A DNA stretch of 64,000 bases from Elusimicrobiota bacterium (GTDB lineage: Bacteria > Elusimicrobiota > Elusimicrobia > 2-02-FULL-39-32). The notes below the pieces were generated by a model. It was not told where the DNA came from and made no database searches. It worked only from the letters and a program-made list of their open reading frames with translations. Numbering within the stretch: position 1 is the first letter of the stretch; each line of letters begins with the position of its first letter. The DNA lies in the NCBI GenBank assembly GCA_021730935.1, contig JAKFYJ010000004.1, forward strand, positions 62,001 to 126,000. Reading direction: 5' to 3'. Positions 8,830 through 17,105 of the stretch are shown one piece after another. Both the position numbers and the translations under genes were made by a program.

Positions 8830-9620
8830 AGAAATACTGGGCGATTTTTTCTCTCTCCGTCCAGCAGGAACTGACATACCGCGCCTCTTTCCTCATGGAG
8901 CGCGCCCGCAGCATCACCATCATCATCGCTTTCTACGCTTTCTGGTCCGCCATATTCCAGGGCCGAAGCACTCTCCTCGGATACACCCAAAGCCAAATGT
9001 TCACCTATATCCTCGGGATGAACATTTTGCGCGCCCTCGTGTTTTCTGACAAGACCTGGGAACTGATTTATGAAATCAACACCGGAAAAATTTCGTCTTA
9101 TTTGATCCGCCCCATCTCCTACATCGGATTTTGCCTGAGCCGTGACGCCGCAGACAAAGTGACGCAACTGATCTCGTCGATCCTGGAAATATGTTTCGCC
9201 GTTTGGCTTTTCAAAATTCCTCTTTATGCACCTGCCGGTCTTTCCACTCTCCTGCTTTTTGTTCTCGCCCTTTTCCTGGCCCTGATCCTCTATTTTCTTA
9301 TGAGTTATGCCGTTGGGGCCCTCGCATTTTGGACGGCGGAATCCGCAGGTCCCAGATTTTGCTTTGAGCTTTTCCTGGAATTTTCTTCCGGCGCGTTTTT
9401 CCCTCTGGATGTCCTGCCCGCGGCCCTCAAACACGCCTTTGAAATTTTGCCGTTTTCGTCTCTGCTCTATTTTCCGATAAATATTTTCCTCGATCGCTTG
9501 AGCCCTGAGAATATCGTGAACGGACTCCTCATCCAAATTGTATGGATCGGATTTTTTGCGGCGCTCACCCGTTTTGTTTGGCTGAAGGGCCTCAGGGCCT
9601 ATTGCGCGGACGGCGGATGA
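8826..9620 (+). CDS. ABC-2 family transporter permease (first of pair)
   Basis: 264 residues, about six hydrophobic segments (about 24-44, 55-75, 110-130, 140-170, 195-215, 230-252). The opening KKYWAIFSLSVQQELTYRASFLMERA and the motif YLIRPISYIGFCLSRD match the ABC2_membrane_6 (DUF990-like) permease family that always occurs as two dissimilar permeases with one ATPase. GTG start overlaps the ATPase stop by 4 nt. Inner-membrane protein; probably an exporter of an unknown small molecule or lipid. Confidence 0.82.
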   Translation: MKKYWAIFSLSVQQELTYRASFLMERARSITIIIAFYAFWSAIFQGRSTLLGYTQSQMFTYILGMNILRALVFSDKTWELIYEINTGKISSYLIRPISYIGFCLSRDAADKVTQLISSILEICFAVWLFKIPLYAPAGLSTLLLFVLALFLALILYFLMSYAVGALAFWTAESAGPRFCFELFLEFSSGAFFPLDVLPAALKHAFEILPFSSLLYFPINIFLDRLSPENIVNGLLIQIVWIGFFAALTRFVWLKGLRAYCADGG

Positions 9621-10417
9621 TGAAAAAATACATCACGGTCTGGTGGAGATTGGCCCAAATGGCGTTCCTCATGCAGTTCGCCAACCGCTGGAGCTCTTTG
9701 GGCTGGCTCGGCGGAAAATTGGTCAGGCTCGTCTTCTTTATCGTCTTTATATCGGCGATCTTTAAACATGTGTCGTCCGTCGCAGGATACACCCTCGAAC
9801 AGGTGGCCCTCTTTTTCCTGACCTTCAACCTCGTCGACATCATGGTGCAGATTTTCCTGCGCGGCATTTATATGATCGGCCGCGACGTCCGCGAAGGCGA
9901 CCTCGATTTCTATCTCATCCAGCCCGTGAACCCGCTCTTCCGCATCTGTTCCAACCTGGTTGATTTCCTGGATTTCCTCACGCTTTTGCCGGTCCTGGGA
10001 CTCGTCGTTTATATCTTCCCTCGAATCCTCGCTCAATTTACAGCAACCCAAATTCTTGCTCAGGGATTTGTTTATGTCCTTCTTTGTCTGAACGGCGTTG
10101 CGATCGCCTTCTCAATTCATGTGCTTGTGGCCGCCGTCACGGTTTGGACCCAGCAGATGGAAAACTCCATCTGGATGTATCGTGATCTTGTCACGCTTGG
10201 GAGGTTTCCCATCGACATTTATCCGCCGTTTTTGAGAATTCTCCTCACCTATGTCCTTCCCATTTCAGTTATGGTTTCGTATCCGTCGAAGGCGCTCCTC
10301 GGCCTCTTGTCGATGGAAAGAATTCTCCTCGCTTTCGCAATTTCAGGCGCCCTCCTGTTTGTATCAATCACAGTCTGGAAACAGGCCGTCAAGCATTATT
10401 CTTCCGTCTCCAGTTAA
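9617..10417 (+). CDS. ABC-2 family transporter permease (second of pair)
   Basis: 266 residues from ATG 9617 (a second ATG at 9620 is equally possible; both overlap the upstream stop). Multi-pass membrane protein of the same ABC2_membrane_6 type: FANRWSSLGWLGGKLVRLVFF, then GREGDLDFYLIQPVNPLFR, the counterpart of the RPIS motif in its partner. Six hydrophobic segments. The frame extending to 9542 overlaps the previous permease and lacks family support. Last gene of the sucCD-to-ABC run; no hairpin terminator follows within the 41-nt gap. Confidence 0.82.
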   Translation: MMKKYITVWWRLAQMAFLMQFANRWSSLGWLGGKLVRLVFFIVFISAIFKHVSSVAGYTLEQVALFFLTFNLVDIMVQIFLRGIYMIGRDVREGDLDFYLIQPVNPLFRICSNLVDFLDFLTLLPVLGLVVYIFPRILAQFTATQILAQGFVYVLLCLNGVAIAFSIHVLVAAVTVWTQQMENSIWMYRDLVTLGRFPIDIYPPFLRILLTYVLPISVMVSYPSKALLGLLSMERILLAFAISGALLFVSITVWKQAVKHYSSVSS

Positions 10418-10422
10418 AAAGT

Positions 10423-10451
10423 TTGACACCCCGTGCCAAAGATGGTATGAA
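10423..10451 (+). promoter_or_regulatory. Canonical sigma-70 promoter, probably leaderless
   Basis: TTGACA (10423-10428), exactly 17 bp, then TATGAA (10446-10451), and only 7 nt to the ATG at 10459. Initiation 7-8 nt after the -10 box would place the transcript start at the A of the start codon. Confidence 0.8.
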
Positions 10452-10458
10452 ATAGCAT

Positions 10459-11142
10459 ATGCATGAAGTGACTCTGCCTTTTCCTGAAGAATCTCACAGA
10501 ATTCCCTCCCATGTTCCGGTGTTCCCGCTGGAAGGCGTGGTCCTTTTGCCCGGCGAACCCATGCCGCTCCACATTTTTGAGGAAAGGTATAAACTCATGA
10601 CAGAAGCGGCTCTCATGGAAGGGGGACTGATCGCGATCGCTCAGGTGACGCCGGGCCAGGCCCTGCCTTCGGCGATCTTTGGGCTTGGGAAAATCGTGAT
10701 GGACGAAAAAACCATGGATGGGCGGTTCAACCTCATCTTGCTCGGCATGAAGCGCATCCGCGTGAAATCGTTCGTGCAGGAAAAACCTTTTTTGCGCGCC
10801 GAGATTGAAATTCTGGAAGATTCCTTTTCCCAGACATCCGTGAATGTCATCAACACGCTTTCGAAAGAAGTTTATGAGCTCGGCAAACAGCTGCTCTCCA
10901 CAAAAAAGAAAGGCCCGAACGATGTGTCTTATCCGGACCTGGAAAATCTGCCTTATGATTTGCTGCCTCTCGGCATGCTCTGCGACTTGTTTTCTGCGGC
11001 TCTGGGCCTGCCTTCCCTCGAAAAACAGATGATTCTGGAAGAATCTGACGCGGTGGGCCGAGCGGAAAAACTCATCTTCACCATGCGCTTTGAACTGGAA
11101 CGTCACCGCTCGGGAGCGAGCGCCTCAACCTCGCTTCAGTAA
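10459..11142 (+). CDS. LON substrate-binding domain protein (no protease)
   Basis: 227 residues corresponding to the N-terminal LON (PUA-like) domain: VPVFPLEGVVLLPGEPMPLHIFEERYKLM (motif FPL...LPG..LPLHIFEpRY), then GGLIAIAQV and the helical tail. The AAA+ and Ser-Lys protease domains of Lon are absent, as in the family of stand-alone LON-domain proteins whose role is undefined (substrate recognition has been proposed). Transcribed alone from a strong promoter with ATG nearly at the transcript start; its end overlaps the convergent glycosyltransferase by 7 nt. Confidence 0.88.
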   Translation: MHEVTLPFPEESHRIPSHVPVFPLEGVVLLPGEPMPLHIFEERYKLMTEAALMEGGLIAIAQVTPGQALPSAIFGLGKIVMDEKTMDGRFNLILLGMKRIRVKSFVQEKPFLRAEIEILEDSFSQTSVNVINTLSKEVYELGKQLLSTKKKGPNDVSYPDLENLPYDLLPLGMLCDLFSAALGLPSLEKQMILEESDAVGRAEKLIFTMRFELERHRSGASASTSLQ

Positions 11143-11879
11143 ATTTTTTCTCCCCGCATCCTCCGCATCAGCCGCACATAACCCCAGATCGTCTTTGTGA
11201 CTTTCATTTTGCTGTGTCCTTGCCGGAGGTCCCAACGGAGTTTCAGGGGAGATTCGCTGAACTTCGCACCCGTGGATTTCAGATTGAACAGAAATTCGCA
11301 GGCGCAGACGAAACTTTCTTCTTTATAAAATTGCCCGCCGGTTTTGGATGCGAGCGCCTTGAGCGTCTTCATTCGGATCATGCGGAAACTGGAAGTGTAG
11401 TCTTTGACATTTTCGACCCTGAAAAAACGGTCCAAAATCCATCCGCACCCTTTGCTTAAAACCGTCCTGAACGCCGACACGCCCGTCTGACTGCCGCCGT
11501 CCGTGAACCTGGAAGCGATCACGACGTCATAACCTTGCGAAAATTTTTCGATCATCGGAATGAGGGTTTCCGCGGGGTGAGTGTTGTCAGCGTCCATCAC
11601 CACGGCCGCGTCATTGCTGTCTCTGGAGAGTTCGATCGCTCGGGTGAGTCCCGTTCGGAGAGCTTGTGGGAACCCTTTGTTTTTATCGTGGCGGATATAT
11701 TCTGCGATGGGGTTTGCCTGGACCACGGCGGCTGTCTCGTCGGAAGATCCGTCATCCACGACAATCACTTTCAGCATGTGAGCGGGCCTGATTTTATCCG
11801 CGACGGCGGAGAGGGACGGGAGCAGGGGTTTGAGGTTCGCCGTCTCGTTGTAGGCCGGCAAAACCACAAACAGGTTCAT
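11136..11879 (-). CDS. Family 2 glycosyltransferase (dolichol-phosphate mannosyltransferase-like)
   Basis: 247 residues. GT-A fold: VVLPAYNETANL at the N-terminus, IVVDDGSSDETAAV (nucleotide-sugar binding), and the metal-binding DADNTH (about 96-101), followed by the RMIRMKTLKAL region of the DPM1/Ppm1-like group. No membrane helices, so a cytosolic or membrane-associated transferase, probably acting on a polyprenyl phosphate. Ends 7 nt inside the convergent LON-domain gene. The upstream gene on this strand is gatA, 35 nt away across a palindromic repeat. Confidence 0.85.
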   Translation of the reverse strand: MNLFVVLPAYNETANLKPLLPSLSAVADKIRPAHMLKVIVVDDGSSDETAAVVQANPIAEYIRHDKNKGFPQALRTGLTRAIELSRDSNDAAVVMDADNTHPAETLIPMIEKFSQGYDVVIASRFTDGGSQTGVSAFRTVLSKGCGWILDRFFRVENVKDYTSSFRMIRMKTLKALASKTGGQFYKEESFVCACEFLFNLKSTGAKFSESPLKLRWDLRQGHSKMKVTKTIWGYVRLMRRMRGEKIY

Positions 11880-11892
11880 ATTGTTGAACGGC

Positions 11893-11916
11893 AGGGGCGA
11901 TTCATGAATCGCCCCT
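11893..11916. repeat. 24-nt palindromic repeat, copy 1 (supplies gatA stop)
   Basis: Perfect palindrome with arms AGGGGCGATT/AATCGCCCCT around CATG. The flank continues with ACG exactly as in copy 2 (12030-12053). The TAG stop of gatA (11917-11915) is formed at its edge, so the element probably fixed the present C-terminus of GatA. Confidence 0.75.
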
Positions 11917-13396
11917 ACGAGAGAACAGGATTTTCCTTGTGCCAGGAAGTCTGGGACTGATAGAAGGCGGTCATCTGGAGGAGGCGCTCTTCATCGAAAG
12001 GCCGTCCCAGGATCTGGAACCCGATGGGGAGGGGCGACGCATGCGTCGCCCCTACGTTGGAAAACCCGCAGGGGACGGATATTCCGGGAATTCCGGCAAG
12101 GTTGCAGGAAATCGTATAGATGTCTGACAGATACATCTCGAGTGGATCAGACGATTTTTCTCCGACTTTGAAAGCGGTGGAAGGCGCGGTCGGCGTGATG
12201 ATGGCGTCCACTTTTTTGAACGCATTCTCAAAATCTTGGCAGATGAGCGTGCGGACTTTCTGCGCTTTCAGATAATACGCGTCATAATATCCCGATGACA
12301 ATGCATAGGTCCCCAGCATGATGCGCCGCTTCACTTCCGTCCCAAACCCTTCCGCGCGTGACTTTTCATAGAGCTCAAGAAGGTTCGCGGGATTTTTCGT
12401 GCGGTGGCCATATCGAACACCGTCGAAGCGCGCCAAATTCGCGCTGGCTTCAGAGGGGGCCAGGATATAATAAACCTCGATCGCATAATCCATGTGGGGC
12501 AAAGAGATGTCCGTGACCTTGGCTCCGGCGTCTTCATAAACTTTGACCGCGGCCATCACTTTTTCTTTGACGGTGGCGTCCAATCCCTTGGCAAAATATT
12601 CTTTGGGAACCCCAAGCGTCATTCCTTTAACGCCTTTGTTCAGGGACGCGGCATAATCGGGCACAGGTTGATCTGATGATGTGGAATCCATGGGGTCCAG
12701 CCCGGAAATGGTCTGCATCATGTTGGCCATGTCCAGGGCGTCGCGTGTGAAGGGCCCAATCTGGTCCAGCGAAGAAGCAAAAGCCACAAGCCCAAAACGC
12801 GACACGCGGCCATAGGTGGGTTTCAATCCCACAACTCCGCAAAAGCTTGCCGGTTGGCGGATGCTCCCGCCTGTGTCGGACCCTAAAGAAACAGGGGTAA
12901 ATCTGGCCGCAACAGCCGCCGCGGACCCTCCGGAAGATCCGCCCGGAACTCTGGAGGTGTCATACGGATTCCTCGTCGTAAAAAAAGAGGAATTTTCTGT
13001 TGAAGAACCCATCGCGAATTCGTCCAGATTGGTTTTGCCGAGCAGGAGCGCGTCCTGGGCTTTCAGTTTTTGGGTGACGGTGGCGTCATAGGTGGCTTTG
13101 AAACCGGTCAAAATTTTGGAGGCGCAGGTGGTTTCCCAGCCTTCAACATGCATGTTGTCTTTGATGGCGATGGGCACGCCCGCAAGCCGTCCGACAGGCT
13201 GTTGGTTCTGAATTTTTGCGTCGACCGCGATTGCGGATTTCAGAAAATCGTCTTCGTGGATTTTCAGGAAAGCGAGGACTTTTGGGTTTTCCCTTTTGGT
13301 TTTATCCAAAAACGCCTTGGCCACTTCGGCGGCGGAAATTTCCTTGGATTTTATTTTGGCCGTGATCTCTGCGGCTGTCAGGTCGAGAACGCTCAT
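11915..13396 (-). CDS. gatA: Glutamyl-tRNA(Gln)/aspartyl-tRNA(Asn) amidotransferase subunit A
   Basis: 493 residues. Amidase-signature subunit of GatCAB, which releases ammonia from glutamine and passes it to GatB to amidate misacylated tRNA. Seen: catalytic Lys in VPIAIKDNM (about 78), and GGSSGGSAAAVAA plus SLGSDTGGSIRQPASF with the cis-Ser/Ser of the Ser-Ser-Lys triad. Near the C-terminus the usual PCGF-x(2)-LPIG junction is interrupted by NVGATHASP, encoded by palindromic repeat copy 2, and the stop is formed by copy 1. ATG overlaps the gatC stop by 4 nt. gatB is not in the window. A tRNA-Gln gene is present at 32506. Confidence 0.95.
   Translation of the reverse strand: MSVLDLTAAEITAKIKSKEISAAEVAKAFLDKTKRENPKVLAFLKIHEDDFLKSAIAVDAKIQNQQPVGRLAGVPIAIKDNMHVEGWETTCASKILTGFKATYDATVTQKLKAQDALLLGKTNLDEFAMGSSTENSSFFTTRNPYDTSRVPGGSSGGSAAAVAARFTPVSLGSDTGGSIRQPASFCGVVGLKPTYGRVSRFGLVAFASSLDQIGPFTRDALDMANMMQTISGLDPMDSTSSDQPVPDYAASLNKGVKGMTLGVPKEYFAKGLDATVKEKVMAAVKVYEDAGAKVTDISLPHMDYAIEVYYILAPSEASANLARFDGVRYGHRTKNPANLLELYEKSRAEGFGTEVKRRIMLGTYALSSGYYDAYYLKAQKVRTLICQDFENAFKKVDAIITPTAPSTAFKVGEKSSDPLEMYLSDIYTISCNLAGIPGISVPCGFSNVGATHASPLPIGFQILGRPFDEERLLQMTAFYQSQTSWHKENPVLS
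12030..12053. repeat. 24-nt palindromic repeat, copy 2 (in frame in gatA)
   Basis: Perfect palindrome with arms AGGGGCGACG/CGTCGCCCCT around CATG, differing from copy 1 only in the four paired bases next to the centre. Read as protein it gives the GATHASP string inside GatA without breaking the frame. Confidence 0.8.
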
Positions 13397-13680
13397 CCGT
13401 CGATCACCTTGTTCACCTTGAAGAAATTTTCTTCTTTCTCAGGAGCATTGTCGAGGAGAGGTTCGGCAGGGCTCCAGCGGAAAGTCTTGTCTTCTCTCCA
13501 GACCGTCTTGGAGGCAAAAGGGTGAGCGGTCGGCTGAACCTTGGAAGTGTCAGGTTCGCTCAATTTCTCGATATAGCCCAGAATTTTTCCAAGCTGGTCC
13601 GTCAAATTCGTTTTGTCTTCTTCGCTCAACGAAAGCCGCGCCAGCCGCGCCACATGTTCAACGTCTTTTTTGGTGATCAT
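13393..13680 (-). CDS. gatC: Glutamyl-tRNA(Gln)/aspartyl-tRNA(Asn) amidotransferase subunit C
   Basis: 95 residues, normal size. Begins MITKKDVEHVARLARLSLSEEDK, the conserved GatC start; the DQLGKILGYIEKLSEPDTS helix and the downstream PTAHP motif that wraps GatA and GatB are present. It stabilises the GatA-GatB complex. First gene of gatC-gatA (4-nt overlap). Upstream, minus-strand TAAAAT boxes at 4 and about 20 nt before the ATG could serve as -10 elements, but none is clear. Confidence 0.94.
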   Translation of the reverse strand: MITKKDVEHVARLARLSLSEEDKTNLTDQLGKILGYIEKLSEPDTSKVQPTAHPFASKTVWREDKTFRWSPAEPLLDNAPEKEENFFKVNKVIDG

Positions 13681-13713
13681 GATTTTACCCCAGAAATTTT
13701 ACAATAAATTGAC

Positions 13714-14880
13714 TCATCCAGCCACGAGTCCCAGTTCCAGGAGGCCCTGTTTCCAGGGAAGACAGCGCACTTCATGCAGGATGCTGGGGTTGGGGTCGCG
13801 GCTCAGACAAAAGCATTCGCTGTTGGGAATGTCCTTGCTCAGATGGTGCAGGGCGCGCACGTCTTCCGGAGAGATGCGGTCTGTGGACTTGATTTCAATC
13901 AATGCGCGGGGACGGCCCGGCCGTTCAATGACCAAATCAATTTCTACTCCGGCTTGTGTCCGCAGATATGAGAATTGGAAATCGTTTCGGGCATAACTTG
14001 ATAAGCGGAAAATTTCTGTGATCACGAAATGTTCAAACAAAATTCCGTAATCGAAAGTTCCCGGAGCGATGTTGACCGTCAGCCGGTTTTGCAGGGACCT
14101 CAAAATCCCCGTGTCAAAGAAATAAAATTTGGGGTTTCCGCGCTGTCGTTTTCGGACCGATTCATGAAAGGGTTGAAGCTGAATGCCCAGAAGCGTCTCT
14201 TCCAGAATCTGAAAATAGGTCTGGACTGTCACCGTGCTCACGCCGCAATCGCGGCCGATCTTCGCAAAGTTTATGATCTGTCCGCTGATCTGTGCGGCCA
14301 CAGCCAGAAACCGGTGAAACGGCGCAAGGTTTCGAACCAGCTGTTCCTGTGAAATTTCTTCCTGCAGATAAGTGTGCGTGTATCCCCGCAGAAAATCGCG
14401 CTTGTCGGAATCGCTGGAAAGAGAAAATATTTTTGGCAGGGAGCCCCATTGAAGAACGTTTTCTATATCAAACCCAGCGCCAATTTCTGAATGGGTCAAG
14501 GGAAACAGATGATAGACAAACGCTCTTCCGGCCAGGAGATTTGCGGCCCCCCGCTTAAGCTTGCGCGCGGAGGACCCTGTGAGAGCGAATTTGAAACGTC
14601 CTCGTTCGATTTCGCGATGGACAACGTCCAGGAGGCCTGGAATTTTTTGAATTTCATCCAGAATGATCCACTCCACAGTGTCCGGCAATGCGCGCAGCCT
14701 TTCTTCGAGAGCTTGAGGGCGGAGTTGGAAGGTTTGCTGAATATCCGCATCCAACAAATCGAAGAATGCGGCCTTGGGTTCAGAAAATCGTTGATGTAAC
14801 AATGTGCTTTTCCCTGTTCCTCTGGCGCCGAACAGAAAGAAGCTATTAGATGCAGTTAATTCAATATTTCTTATAATCAT
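13714..14880 (-). CDS. AAA family ATPase with DUF4143 domain
   Basis: 388 residues. Walker A FGARGTGKST (about 17-26), Walker B IILDEIQKIP (about 72-81), sensor ALTGSSARKLKRG, then a DUF4143 C-terminal part with the restriction-endonuclease-like motif GVEIDLVIERPG...LIEIKSTDRIS (about 320-345). This is the large archaeo-bacterial ATPase family scattered by horizontal transfer; function unsettled. Flanked by an AT-rich promoter region and not operonic, so probably a mobile or accessory gene. A canonical promoter precedes it. Confidence 0.88.
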   Translation of the reverse strand: MIIRNIELTASNSFFLFGARGTGKSTLLHQRFSEPKAAFFDLLDADIQQTFQLRPQALEERLRALPDTVEWIILDEIQKIPGLLDVVHREIERGRFKFALTGSSARKLKRGAANLLAGRAFVYHLFPLTHSEIGAGFDIENVLQWGSLPKIFSLSSDSDKRDFLRGYTHTYLQEEISQEQLVRNLAPFHRFLAVAAQISGQIINFAKIGRDCGVSTVTVQTYFQILEETLLGIQLQPFHESVRKRQRGNPKFYFFDTGILRSLQNRLTVNIAPGTFDYGILFEHFVITEIFRLSSYARNDFQFSYLRTQAGVEIDLVIERPGRPRALIEIKSTDRISPEDVRALHHLSKDIPNSECFCLSRDPNPSILHEVRCLPWKQGLLELGLVAG

Positions 14881-14901
14881 GGTTAATATATGTCGAGTAA
14901 A

Positions 14902-14930
14902 TATATACCATAATTAATAGTTGTTGTCAA
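14902..14930 (-). promoter_or_regulatory. Promoter of the DUF4143 ATPase gene
   Basis: On the minus strand TTGACA (14930-14925), 17 bp, TATATA (14907-14902), ATG at 14880. Predicted leader about 15 nt. Confidence 0.65.
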
Positions 14931-14941
14931 TGCTCGCTTTC

Positions 14942-17101
14942 TTAGATCCTCTCCAATGGAGCATATTTTACGAGAAGCTTCTTCCATTGTCCAGAATCAA
15001 ACACGACCACGACCTTGAGATCGTCGCCCGTGCCGCTCTGGTCTGTCACTTTGCCGATGCCGAATTCCTGGTGGCGCACTCGGTCTCCGACCTTAAAAAA
15101 TTTGCCTTTTTGAAATGATTTGGGAGGCAAGCCGTCAGGCACGATGAATTCTTCGTGGATGGCTCGGGAAGTTCCGGCGATTTTTAAGCCTGCTTCGGTG
15201 ATAAAACGGGAGGGAAGGTTCCAGTGCGTCTGGCCGAAAAGTTTACGGCTCGCGGCGGAGGTGAGGAAAAGCTGTTCTTTGGCGCGGGTCATCCCGACAT
15301 AGGCCAGACGCCTCTCTTCTTCAAGTTCGTCCTGGCTGAACTGCGCTTCTCCAAGCGGAAAAAGACCTTCTTCCATGCCGGTCAGAAACACGCAGGAAAA
15401 TTCCAGCCCCTTGGCGATGTGCACCGTCATGAGGGTGACCTTGTTGCGTTTGTCCTGTTTGTCGTCGGTGGTGGTGAGGAGCGAAACCTGCTCGAGATAT
15501 GCGGTCGTGCTCTTGTCGTTGGGGGAACTCTCTTCAAATTCGGTGGTCGCGTTCAAAAGTTCCTGCACATTGTCCAGCCGAGCGGAGGCTTCAAGGTCCG
15601 TTTTGGCTTCCTCTTCAAGCAGTTTCAGGATCTTGGTTTTCTCCAAAATGTCCTGGGTCATCTGGGAAACGGTCAACAAATCTTTGTTGGCGATGCACCC
15701 CTGCAAAAGTTTCTTGAAAAGGATCATGCTTTCCCGCGCCTTGTTGCCGAGTCCGCCCAAAAAATCTTCGCGGCTTGCCGCTTCAAAAAGGGAAATGGAT
15801 TCCAGAGCGGCCACTTTTTCGAGCGCTTCCAAAGTCACTTTCCCAAGACCTCTCGGCGGGCAGTTCACGGCCCGTTTGAAACTCAAATCATCTTTGGAGT
15901 TATTGATAAGGCGCAAATATGCCAAGATGTCTTTGACTTCGGCGCGTTCATAAAACCTCACGTTTCCGACGAGAACATAGGGGATCTGCGCGCTTCGGAG
16001 GGCGTCTTCCAGCACGCGGGACTGCGCATTTGTGCGGTAAAAAATGGAAAACTTGTCGAACCCCCAGCCGTTTTGCTCTTGCAGGTCCAAAATTTTCTCG
16101 CTCACCCATCGGGCTTCTTCCATTTCGCTTCCAAGCTGATCGGCCTGCACGGCTTCACCTGTTTCGCGCGCGGTCCAGAGTTTTTTGTCCTTGCGCTGTT
16201 CGTTGTTTTTGACGAGGCTCCAGGCGGCGGAAAGGATGGGCATGGTGCTGCGATAATTCTGCTCGAGCTTGATGGTTTTGACCGAAGCATAATCCTTCTC
16301 AAAGTCCAGGATGTTTCGGATGTCCGCTCCGCGCCAGGAATAAATGGACTGGTCGTCGTCGCCCACCACGCAGAGGTTTTGATATTTTGCGGCCAAAATT
16401 TTGGTCATCATGTATTGCGCGCGGTTCGTGTCCTGATACTCGTCCACCAATATGTGGTGAAACCGTTCCTGATATTTTTCCCGGAGTTCGGGATAGGCCT
16501 GCAGAAATTCCACGGACTTCATGATGAGGTCGCCGAAATCGAGCGCGAGGGAACGGTCCAGCTTTTTCTGATAAAGCGAATAAATTGAAGCCAGCATCTG
16601 CCTCTGAGGGTCGCCGCTTGCCAGAGACGCGATGGAAAAAGATTCGGCGTCCATGAGCTGGTCCTTTTCGCGCGAAATTCGGTTCACGATCATGCTGGGC
16701 TTGATCTTTTTTTCGTCCAAGCTCAGTTCCTGCAGGCATTCGCGGACAAGTTTTTTCTGGTCATCGTCGTCGTAAATTGTGAATCCTCTGTCCAAACCAT
16801 AGCGATGGCCTTCGGTCCGGAGGAACTGAGCGCAGAAAGAGTGGAAAGTGGATATCCAAACATCGGCTCCCCGCTGTTCGGTGAGTTCCATCACGCGCTC
16901 TTTCATTTCTCCCGCGGCCTTGTTTGTGAAGGTGACAGCCAGGATGTTCCAGGGTTTCACGCCTTGCTGGAGGAGGTGCGCGATGCGATAAGTGATGACG
17001 CGGGTTTTGCCGGATCCGGCGCCGGCCAGGATCAAAAGGGGTCCGTCCCCGTAGGAGGCGGCGTCACGCTGATGAGGATTGAGGTCGTTTAGGGAAAAAA
17101 T
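14942..17101 (-). CDS. pcrA: UvrD/PcrA-type ATP-dependent DNA helicase, probable AUU start
   Basis: Superfamily 1A 3'-5' helicase acting in repair and recombination restart. Walker A LAGAGSGKT, VDEYQDTNRAQY (motif II), GDDDQSIYSWRGADI (III), LEQNYRS (IV), LMTVHIAKGLEF (V), YVGMTRAKEQLFL (VI), and the C-terminal GDRVRHQEFGIGKV Tudor-like domain typical of PcrA. The first ATG/GTG/TTG in frame (TTG 17035) falls in the Walker A strand and would remove the conserved Q motif. Translating further upstream gives FSLNDLNPHQRDAASYGDG, the standard N-terminus, with Gln11. The only near-cognate start is ATT at 17101-17099, 4 nt after the kinase stop, giving 719 residues. Probably coupled to the kinase gene; a sequence error is the alternative. 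Confidence 0.9.
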   Translation of the reverse strand: MFSLNDLNPHQRDAASYGDGPLLILAGAGSGKTRVITYRIAHLLQQGVKPWNILAVTFTNKAAGEMKERVMELTEQRGADVWISTFHSFCAQFLRTEGHRYGLDRGFTIYDDDDQKKLVRECLQELSLDEKKIKPSMIVNRISREKDQLMDAESFSIASLASGDPQRQMLASIYSLYQKKLDRSLALDFGDLIMKSVEFLQAYPELREKYQERFHHILVDEYQDTNRAQYMMTKILAAKYQNLCVVGDDDQSIYSWRGADIRNILDFEKDYASVKTIKLEQNYRSTMPILSAAWSLVKNNEQRKDKKLWTARETGEAVQADQLGSEMEEARWVSEKILDLQEQNGWGFDKFSIFYRTNAQSRVLEDALRSAQIPYVLVGNVRFYERAEVKDILAYLRLINNSKDDLSFKRAVNCPPRGLGKVTLEALEKVAALESISLFEAASREDFLGGLGNKARESMILFKKLLQGCIANKDLLTVSQMTQDILEKTKILKLLEEEAKTDLEASARLDNVQELLNATTEFEESSPNDKSTTAYLEQVSLLTTTDDKQDKRNKVTLMTVHIAKGLEFSCVFLTGMEEGLFPLGEAQFSQDELEEERRLAYVGMTRAKEQLFLTSAASRKLFGQTHWNLPSRFITEAGLKIAGTSRAIHEEFIVPDGLPPKSFQKGKFFKVGDRVRHQEFGIGKVTDQSGTGDDLKVVVVFDSGQWKKLLVKYAPLERI

Positions 17102-17105
17102 GGCC

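Noticed and set aside
15224-16588. 454-codon plus-strand frame opposite the helicase
   Set aside because: Composition rich in Phe, Gly and His as in a reverse frame; the opposite strand has all helicase motifs.
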